Source: Mycolicibacterium houstonense
Lineage (GTDB): Bacteria > Actinomycetota > Actinomycetes > Mycobacteriales > Mycobacteriaceae
Length of the DNA stretch: 47,540 nucleotides
Reading direction: 5' to 3'
NCBI RefSeq assembly: GCF_900078665.2
Contig: NZ_LT546207.1
Coordinates: 4,390,364 to 4,437,903 of the forward strand
Below, in pieces: positions 42,041-47,540 of this stretch. Each line of letters begins with the position of its first letter. Positions within the stretch are counted from its first letter, which is position 1. A program made the position numbers and the translations under genes. The notes below the pieces were generated by a model, which saw only the letters and a list, made by a program, of their open reading frames with translations, had not been told where the DNA came from and searched no databases.

Positions 42041-43519
42041 CTACGCCCGCAGGGCCCCGAGCAACTCCGGCAAGGGCACGGTGGCGACGCGGATCGCGGC
42101 GTCGCCGACTCCGAACGGCAACACCAAGTTGTCGGCGTGCAGGAACGCGCCGCAGGAGTACACGACGTTGGGAACGTAACCATCGCGTTCGTCGTCGGCC
42201 TGGCCGAGCAGCGGCTCGGTGAGCCTTCCGAGAATCCTGGTCGGATCGTCCAGGTCGAGCAGGACCGCTCCGATCCGGTAGGTGCGCATCGGCCCCACGC
42301 CGTGTGTGAGCACGAGCCATCCGTCATCGGTCTCGACGGGCGGCCCGCAGTTGCCCAGCTGAAGCGCCTCCCAGGGCCGCGTCGGCTGCTGGCACGGCAC
42401 CGAGTTCGCCCAGATCGCCGGGTGGTCCGAGTACGCGATGGTGTTCGATTCCCGGTCGGATCTCGACATGGCCACGTACCGCCCGCGGATCCGACGCGGA
42501 AACAGGGCAAGTCCTTTGTTGGCGGCGGCCCGACCGACCATCGGCGCAGACGTGAACGACTGGAAATCCGTGGTAGCCAGAAGCTGCTGGCTGATGCGCG
42601 AGCCGCTGTACGCCGTATAAGTGGCATAGAACGTCACCGAACCGTCGTCGTCGACGAATCGGACGAACCGCGCGTCTTCGATACCGCCGGCTTCGGCACT
42701 GCTCACGGGCCACAGCACACGCTCGGAGAGCACGGTGTCATCCGAGAATTCGACCCCGTACGCGCGGTCCGCGATCGACCGGATCAACGCCATCGTCGCC
42801 GGCGCGTGCCGACGGGTGCTGCGATGCCGCTGCAATTGCTCGAGCCGCTCGTCGAGGTCAGTGCGACTGAACCGATCGTCGAGCGCATCGAGCACATAGT
42901 CAGAAGCCTCGCGCCCGTCGTGCAGCCAGGCCAGTTCGGTGCGGAACACCTCAGCGTCGAGGAGGGTTGCCACGGTGGCACCGGTGGTGGCGAACCGCGA
43001 CGGGTCGTCGACCACGACGTGACCCGCATCGTCGACCGAGCCGGTGCGAAAGCCGATCGACGACCGGTGTCCCTCTCCGATCCCCCGCACACTCATCACG
43101 AACCGCACACTGCCTGCGGGGGTTCCCGATTGATCCGGGTGGACGACGATGCTCGGGTTGCACAGCGCCGCACCCTCGATTGCGTATTCGTTGGTGAACA
43201 CCGCGCCGAGCAACAACATTCGCGCCTCGGACAGCTCCGTGCCCGGAGCCAGCCGGTCGGCCAGCTCATCGGCGTGGCGCCGGAAGGTACCGACGAGGTT
43301 CCGGTGCCGGTTGCCGTGCCGACGAAGCACATCGTCCAATGCCGTCCGTACATCGGCCTCGTCGAATTCCAGGATGCGTGCCAGAACCTTGCCCGCCCGC
43401 GACTCCTGAAGTTCGAAGCCCTCCTGGCCCGGCACGAACAGCCGGGTGATCACCCGCGAACGGTCAGCGCGCAACCATTGCGGGCTGCGGATGGGGGTTA
43501 CCGGCCGGATCGACGTCAT
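42041..43519 (-). CDS. GH130-family glycosidase/phosphorylase-like protein
   Basis: The 492-residue product starts at ATG 43519 (ATGA overlap with the upstream gene). The five-bladed propeller of GH130 is recognisable: SSAEAGGIEDARFVRFVDDD carries the likely general acid Asp, with AANKGLALFPRRIRGRYVAM, NSVPCQQPTRPWEALQLGNC and YVPNVVYSCGAFLHADNLVL further on. GH130 enzymes phosphorolyse or hydrolyse mannosides. The N-terminal 190 residues are longer than in the typical family. It lies downstream of a GT4 and an alpha-alpha-barrel protein and upstream of the desaturase. Confidence 0.82.
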   Translation of the reverse strand: MTSIRPVTPIRSPQWLRADRSRVITRLFVPGQEGFELQESRAGKVLARILEFDEADVRTALDDVLRRHGNRHRNLVGTFRRHADELADRLAPGTELSEARMLLLGAVFTNEYAIEGAALCNPSIVVHPDQSGTPAGSVRFVMSVRGIGEGHRSSIGFRTGSVDDAGHVVVDDPSRFATTGATVATLLDAEVFRTELAWLHDGREASDYVLDALDDRFSRTDLDERLEQLQRHRSTRRHAPATMALIRSIADRAYGVEFSDDTVLSERVLWPVSSAEAGGIEDARFVRFVDDDGSVTFYATYTAYSGSRISQQLLATTDFQSFTSAPMVGRAAANKGLALFPRRIRGRYVAMSRSDRESNTIAYSDHPAIWANSVPCQQPTRPWEALQLGNCGPPVETDDGWLVLTHGVGPMRTYRIGAVLLDLDDPTRILGRLTEPLLGQADDERDGYVPNVVYSCGAFLHADNLVLPFGVGDAAIRVATVPLPELLGALRA

Positions 43520-44535
43520 GGGGTGGCATGGGAAAAGCGTTGTGCCTGCTGAAAAGTCGAGAGCACCGCCAGCGTGGACTCGGCGCCCTGGTTCCGGTTC
43601 ACCCCGTCCGCGTGCAAGCCGTCGAATCCGCCACCGGTCTCGGGATCCCACATGAGCTCGCCGATGTCATTGGCGCCCTGGAACCAGGCCGCAGCGACCC
43701 GCACGGTTTCGGGCCAGATAGCACTCGGATCGACAGCGGTCGCCCGGGCGCAGGCGTCGGCGAGTGTGGCGACCTCGATCGGCTGCTGGTCGAATCCCGG
43801 CCGCGGATCACCGGCACCCCAACCCCCGGCAGGCGTGACCGACAGATGACCGTCGGCCGTCTCTCGATCGACCAGCCAGGCCAGCAGGTCCAAGCCCCGC
43901 CCACACAGCGCCACGTCATCAACGGCAGCACCTGCGGCGATCATGGCTTCGGCAAGAACCGCGTTGGCGTACCTCAGTCTCGGTTCTGGCCACGGCCAGG
44001 CCGGGTCACCGGTGGGCGCGGGGACACCGGCGATGTAATCGGTGATGAGTGCGAGGGCCGCGCCGTGTCCGGGGTCAGCGGCGAGTAGCTCAGCAGCTCC
44101 CAGCACGGCGAACGCCATCGCCCGAGGCCATACCGACCTCCGCCGTGCGGCACGCTCGAACTGAACGCCGGCCATTGCGCGGACCATGTCGACATCACTG
44201 TGTGCGGCTGCGGTACCCAGGCCCCACAGGCAACGTCCCCAGGAGTCCTCCAGCGCCGGTTCGTCGATCCACGCACCGGTGCTGTCCATGCGGTTCCGGC
44301 AAGCGCCGTCGAGGGTCTGCGCCTCGTTCAGAAACCGCATCGCGACACCCGCCAGGCGGTTCAGATCCCTGTCGACACCGGGCGCACGGGCCGTCACCAC
44401 GAGCACCCGAGCCATATCATCTGTGCAGTAACCGTTTTCGGTCCTCGGCTTGGCGAGGAGGGCATGTTCGAAGGTGCCGCTGCCGTCCGTCATCCGCAGC
44501 AGGTGGTCGAACCGCGGCATGGGCAACCCAGTCAC
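43516..44535 (-). CDS. Alpha/alpha-barrel glycosyl-hydrolase-like protein
   Basis: The 339-residue product starts at GTG 44535, overlapping the upstream stop by 4 bp (GTGA); ATG 44520 is an alternative. The helical repeat pattern fits an (alpha/alpha)6 barrel: NGYCTDDMARVLVVTARAPG, EPALEDSWGRCLWGLGTAAA, GWGAGDPRPGFDQQPIEVAT, and FQGANDIGELMWDPETGGGF. The family is often seen with GT4 and GH130 genes; catalysis is not established here. Cytoplasmic (no signal). Confidence 0.72.
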   Translation of the reverse strand: MTGLPMPRFDHLLRMTDGSGTFEHALLAKPRTENGYCTDDMARVLVVTARAPGVDRDLNRLAGVAMRFLNEAQTLDGACRNRMDSTGAWIDEPALEDSWGRCLWGLGTAAAHSDVDMVRAMAGVQFERAARRRSVWPRAMAFAVLGAAELLAADPGHGAALALITDYIAGVPAPTGDPAWPWPEPRLRYANAVLAEAMIAAGAAVDDVALCGRGLDLLAWLVDRETADGHLSVTPAGGWGAGDPRPGFDQQPIEVATLADACARATAVDPSAIWPETVRVAAAWFQGANDIGELMWDPETGGGFDGLHADGVNRNQGAESTLAVLSTFQQAQRFSHATP

Positions 44536-45710
44536 CGGCGTTCCGTTCGGTCGGTCAGAATCTTCCGCGCTGCTGACTGGTACGCATTGGCGATGACCGA
44601 CCACGCCATCGCGGGCGCCAACCGGCGAGCCTCGGCTGCCATCGCGCCGGCCAGTCGTGGTTGGGTGAGCACACTGCGCAAGGCCTGGGTGAGCGCCTCG
44701 GGATCATCGTGTCCGACCACGATGCCCGCCCCGCTACCGAGTAGCTCAACGGCATGAGGAAACGCGGTGGCGACGACGGGCCGCCCATTGGCAACCGCGT
44801 CGACCAACACTCCGGAAGTGACCTGCTCGGTCGAGTCGTAGGGCAACACCACCACGGCGGCTGCCCGGAGCAGAGCACTCAGCGACGCCGCACCGATGTA
44901 GCCGGAGTCGAAGTGCACCGCGTCAGCCAGACCCTTCGATCGAGCCTTCTCGATGCAGGAGTCGCGGTAGTCCTCACCGTCCGCGGCGAGCACCTTTGGG
45001 TGGGTCCGGCCGGCTACCAGGTACCGCGGGCGGCCATTGAGCTGGTGTAAGTCGGCCATTGAGTCGATGACCCGCTCGATCCCCTTCCCCGGGCCGAGCA
45101 GACCCCAAGTCAACAAGGTGGGTCTGCCGGCGCGCTTGGTGGGAGCGTGAGGCGGCACGACGGCACCGTGCGGGATCGTGGTGACTTTGCTCGGGTCGAC
45201 ATGAAAACCGCGGCACAGTCGCCGGCGGGCCGACTCGGACATTACGACTACCTGGTCTGCCAGCGCCGCGACCATCTCCAGTGCTGAACGCTGGTGCGGT
45301 GTCGGGCTTTCGGGAACCGTGTGTACGACCACGATCGACGGGATATCGAGGTCGCCGATGATGTCGACGATCTCGTCGCCGTCGACGCCTCCGTAGATGC
45401 CATACTCGTGCTGGATCACGGCAATGTCGTTTCGGCTGAGCAGATCCGAGCACGCCGCGACCGACGCGGCCGACCCGTTGACCAGCTCTCCGACCACCAT
45501 CCCGTCGCGAGCCGGCGAACCATCAGCGACCCTGACGACATTCACGTCCGCACCGGTCCCGGACAAGCCGTGCGCGAGTGCGGCAGTGAACGTCGCCAAC
45601 CCGCATGGCGTCGGCGGATACGTGCTGAGCAGCCCGACGCTGATCGAACCGGGATAGGCGCGTACCCCGGGCGGGGTCGCGGGCAACTGCAGCACGGAAG
45701 GCGCGCTCAC
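44532..45710 (-). CDS. Glycosyltransferase family 4
   Basis: The 392-residue product from GTG 45710 has the GT-B, GT4 layout: N-terminal SVGLLSTYPPTPCGLATFTA, then DIAVIQHEYGIYGGVDGDEI, IPHGAVVPPHAPTKRAG and the C-terminal nucleotide-binding region TSGVLVDAVANGRPVVATAF. The acceptor is unknown. The usual E-x7-E motif is partly replaced (YDSTEQVTSGVLVDA). Longer in-frame starts up to 46028 add about 106 low-quality residues, so I use the GTG. It leads a coupled operon with the alpha-alpha-barrel and GH130 genes. Confidence 0.85.
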   Translation of the reverse strand: MSAPSVLQLPATPPGVRAYPGSISVGLLSTYPPTPCGLATFTAALAHGLSGTGADVNVVRVADGSPARDGMVVGELVNGSAASVAACSDLLSRNDIAVIQHEYGIYGGVDGDEIVDIIGDLDIPSIVVVHTVPESPTPHQRSALEMVAALADQVVVMSESARRRLCRGFHVDPSKVTTIPHGAVVPPHAPTKRAGRPTLLTWGLLGPGKGIERVIDSMADLHQLNGRPRYLVAGRTHPKVLAADGEDYRDSCIEKARSKGLADAVHFDSGYIGAASLSALLRAAAVVVLPYDSTEQVTSGVLVDAVANGRPVVATAFPHAVELLGSGAGIVVGHDDPEALTQALRSVLTQPRLAGAMAAEARRLAPAMAWSVIANAYQSAARKILTDRTERR

Positions 45711-46153
45711 GACGAACCCGGCATACCGACGGCGCGGGAAACTGCCACGAAAGTCGGCCCGTCGATCGAACCTTTCGAACTCGCAATATCTTTCGGTTGG
45801 GATGAGCCCATGTCCGCATGGTTGCCGATGACCCTCGGCTCGGTAATGTGCGTAATTGTCGACCTCGCTTCGGTTCGCGGCCGACATCTCGGACTGCTCC
45901 GAGCACGTCAAGACCGACCGGTGTGGACTGAACCGAATTTCGCTGTACCGCAGGAAAACTTCTTGCTTTCCGCTAGCGCATGGATCGATTGTGCCTGATG
46001 ACGGGATCCGGGCCAGAGCCTCAGTCAACGCCCCGCCACAGACGTTGTCAAACGCGCGGACCGGTGGAGTCGCCTCGTTGCCGCATCAACGACGGTGCGC
46101 GTAGGGTCGGCAGGACCGGGACCGATACAGGCCCCCAAATCAAAGGGGCCTAC
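45711..46153. other. Divergent promoter interval
   Basis: About 440 bp between the GT4 gene (minus) and the small basic protein gene (plus). I see no supported gene; it should hold both promoters. A short inverted repeat is not evident. Confidence 0.4.
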
Positions 46154-46288
46154 ATGGCCGACAAATCGCCGCGACAGAGCATGTCCAAGAAGTCCGGCAA
46201 ATCCCTGAAAGAAAAACGCGCGGCAAAGCGCGCCAAACACGCCGGTACGTCTTCCACCGACGACGTCCTGCATCCCAAGAAGCGCTAG
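46154..46288 (+). CDS. Small basic conserved mycobacterial protein
   Basis: The 44-residue product reads MADKSPRQSMSKKSGKSLKE then KRAAKRAKHAG, is Lys/Arg/Ser-rich and matches a small conserved mycobacterial hypothetical family. The length and sequence suggest nucleic-acid or ribosome association, but this is not established. Confidence 0.72.
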   Translation: MADKSPRQSMSKKSGKSLKEKRAAKRAKHAGTSSTDDVLHPKKR

Positions 46289-46392
46289 ACCCTAGCTCGG
46301 CCCGACCTCGGTGGCGCTGATGCCGCCGAGGTGACCGCGTGCGCTCATGACGGCCACACCTTATGATCAGCAAACACGGTCAAGGGGGTCTC

Positions 46393-47073
46393 ATGTACGT
46401 GCGGCGGGGGGTCACAGCCGCCATCGCGGTTATCGCGCTGGCGAGTCCTGTCCTCAGCGGGTGCGACGCCGAGCAAACCAAAGACGACGACAGCACGCAG
46501 GTCGACGTGCTGGGCAGCATGCTGGCCAGCGAATCCGAACTCAACACCATCCTGGGCACCACCGGCCTGCGACCCAAGACCGCGCTGCGCCAGCCCGCCG
46601 CGCTGGACGCCGACGAGCATGCGTCGCGTCCGATCTGCCTGGCCGTCATCGGCAACGCCATGGACGAGATGTACCGCGACAGCGGATTCCGGCAGTTCCG
46701 CGAATCACTGTTCGCCGACGAGGGCGACGCGCTCGAGGTCGATCAGGCCGTCACCACCTTCGATAGCCCCACGGGGGCACGGACTCTCGTCGCCCGCACG
46801 GTCGACGCCTGGCGGCAGTGCGCCGGCGACACGCTCACCCTCACCTACGACGGCGATCGCGCACCCAGCTCGTACCTGCTCGGCAGCCCCAGCGTCGTCG
46901 ACGATATCGACGTCACCCACGACCAGGCGCCCGATACACCGCAGCAAGGCAGCCGCCGCGCCATCCTGGCCGTCGAGAGCATGGTCGTCGACGTGCGGAT
47001 CACCGGAACCAACCTCACCGACGCGCAGGTGGTGGAGGTCGCCGAGGCCATCGCCGGGCGCAACGCCGTCTGA
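46393..47073 (+). CDS. PknH-sensor-domain-like lipoprotein (copy 2)
   Basis: The 226-residue product starts at ATG 46393 with an AGGGGG site, and has a lipobox at Cys24 (ASPVLSGC). It is a paralogue of the gene at 39968: VDVLGSMLASESELNTIL, RPICLAVIGNAMDEMYRD, VDAWRQCAGDTLTLTYDGD are shared, including the two Cys. It lies next to a small basic protein gene and converges on the solute-binding protein gene. Function is unknown beyond the sensor-domain likeness. Confidence 0.9.
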   Translation: MYVRRGVTAAIAVIALASPVLSGCDAEQTKDDDSTQVDVLGSMLASESELNTILGTTGLRPKTALRQPAALDADEHASRPICLAVIGNAMDEMYRDSGFRQFRESLFADEGDALEVDQAVTTFDSPTGARTLVARTVDAWRQCAGDTLTLTYDGDRAPSSYLLGSPSVVDDIDVTHDQAPDTPQQGSRRAILAVESMVVDVRITGTNLTDAQVVEVAEAIAGRNAV

Positions 47074-47087
47074 GACGTCGAAAACCC

Positions 47088-47540
47088 TTACCGGAACGCC
47101 CCATTGATCACCGGCTCGGTGATCATGCCCATCTCCACGCCCCACATCGTGGCGATGGTGCGGTACTGCCCGGACTCCATCACGTGCACCAGCGCCAACC
47201 GCAACGACTCGGCCAGCCCCGATCCCTTGGCCACCGGCCAGCCGTAGGGCGCGGAGTCGAACACCTCACCGGCCGGCTCCAACGCACCACCGCTGAGTTT
47301 GATGGCGAACCCGGCGACCGGCGAATCGGCGGTCATGGCGTCGATCTCACCGGCGATCAGCGCGGCCGTCACCTCGTCCTGATGGGTGCGCACCACCTCT
47401 TCGATGGGCGGCAGCCCGGCCGCCACGCAGGCGTCGGACTTGGCCGGGATCTCCTCGGTCTCCTGAATCGTGCTGTACGCCACGCCAACTCGCAGCCCAC
47501 AGGGCGAGCCCGGGTCGGCCGCCGTGCCGGCCCGTCGCGC
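47088..47540 (-). CDS. ABC transporter family-3 solute-binding protein (C-terminal part, 5' end outside window)
   Basis: The frame is open to the window edge and ends at TAA 47088, giving 150 residues. It matches the C-terminal lobe of polar amino acid-type binding proteins: LRVGVAYSTIQETEEIPAKS, LIAGEIDAMTADSPVAGFAI, EVFDSAPYGWPVAKGSGLAE, and VEMGMITEPVINGAFR. The substrate is unknown. An internal GTG at 47483 would give a shorter frame, but similarity runs past it, so the protein extends beyond the window. Confidence 0.88.
   Translation of the reverse strand, partial: ARRAGTAADPGSPCGLRVGVAYSTIQETEEIPAKSDACVAAGLPPIEEVVRTHQDEVTAALIAGEIDAMTADSPVAGFAIKLSGGALEPAGEVFDSAPYGWPVAKGSGLAESLRLALVHVMESGQYRTIATMWGVEMGMITEPVINGAFR

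Noticed and set aside
1..47540. tRNA genes, rRNA genes, CRISPR arrays, complete insertion sequences or prophage
   Set aside because: No cloverleaf, spacer-repeat pattern, transposase or structural phage gene was recognised on either strand.

Overview
The window is high-GC actinobacterial DNA from a mycobacterium, most likely a rapidly growing, non-tuberculous Mycolicibacterium-type species. The support is mycolic acid cyclopropane-synthase-type methyltransferases next to a KasA/KasB-like ketoacyl synthase, a chromosomal rifampin ADP-ribosyltransferase (Arr), deazaflavin (F420) nitroreductase and PknH-sensor-type lipoproteins, a DesA3-type desaturase, and GTG/TTG starts. I see no rRNA, tRNA or CRISPR array.

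Layout: 0-6.3 kb has the 3' end of prfC, an NCS1 permease plus amidase operon, a LysR regulator and an iron-dependent alcohol dehydrogenase. The promoter regions on both sides carry the same GTGCA-N4-TGCAC palindrome, which suggests one regulon. 6.3-13.4 kb is mostly minus strand: Ca2+/cation antiporter, large phytase-esterase-like lipoprotein, MscS channel, a Nudix/NrtR remnant lacking its Nudix core, a GNAT-like protein and a VapBC-type toxin-antitoxin pair. 13.4-20.5 kb is plus strand: OPT transporter, HNH nuclease, PnuC with a NadR-like enzyme (NAD salvage; both nucleotide-binding motifs altered), and a second HNH nuclease of the restriction-like type, flanked by small unknown genes. 20.5-25 kb is a minus-strand run: FadD-type acyl-CoA synthetase, Mut7-C RNase, Arr, and an atypical SDR.

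25-30 kb holds a deazaflavin reductase, a lipoprotein, a decapitated Ser/Thr kinase, a 294-bp inverted-repeat element that looks like an IS/MITE relic, and a two-gene ABC exporter whose ATPase is fused to a cyclic-nucleotide-binding-type domain. 30-33.4 kb is the most unusual lipid locus: two mycolate-type methyltransferases (the second lacks the usual bicarbonate-binding His) converge on a KasA/B-like synthase whose catalytic Cys is Asp. 33.4-39.8 kb has an NYN-LOTUS protein, galactokinase, a translationally coupled pair of unknown genes (one a Thr/Pro-rich membrane protein with a 21-bp tandem repeat), a flavin monooxygenase, a cytochrome P450 and a tiny His-rich secreted protein. 39.9-47.5 kb has two paralogous PknH-sensor lipoproteins, a desaturase, a tightly coupled GT4 / alpha-alpha barrel / GH130 carbohydrate operon, a 44-aa basic protein, and the end of a family-3 solute-binding protein.

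Together these are accessory metabolic and envelope genes in small operons. The strongest candidates for undescribed biology are the KAS(Asp)/methyltransferase trio, the NadR-like enzyme with altered motifs, the kinase/element scar, and the GT4/GH130 operon. Functions are inferred from recognised motifs; no database search was run.
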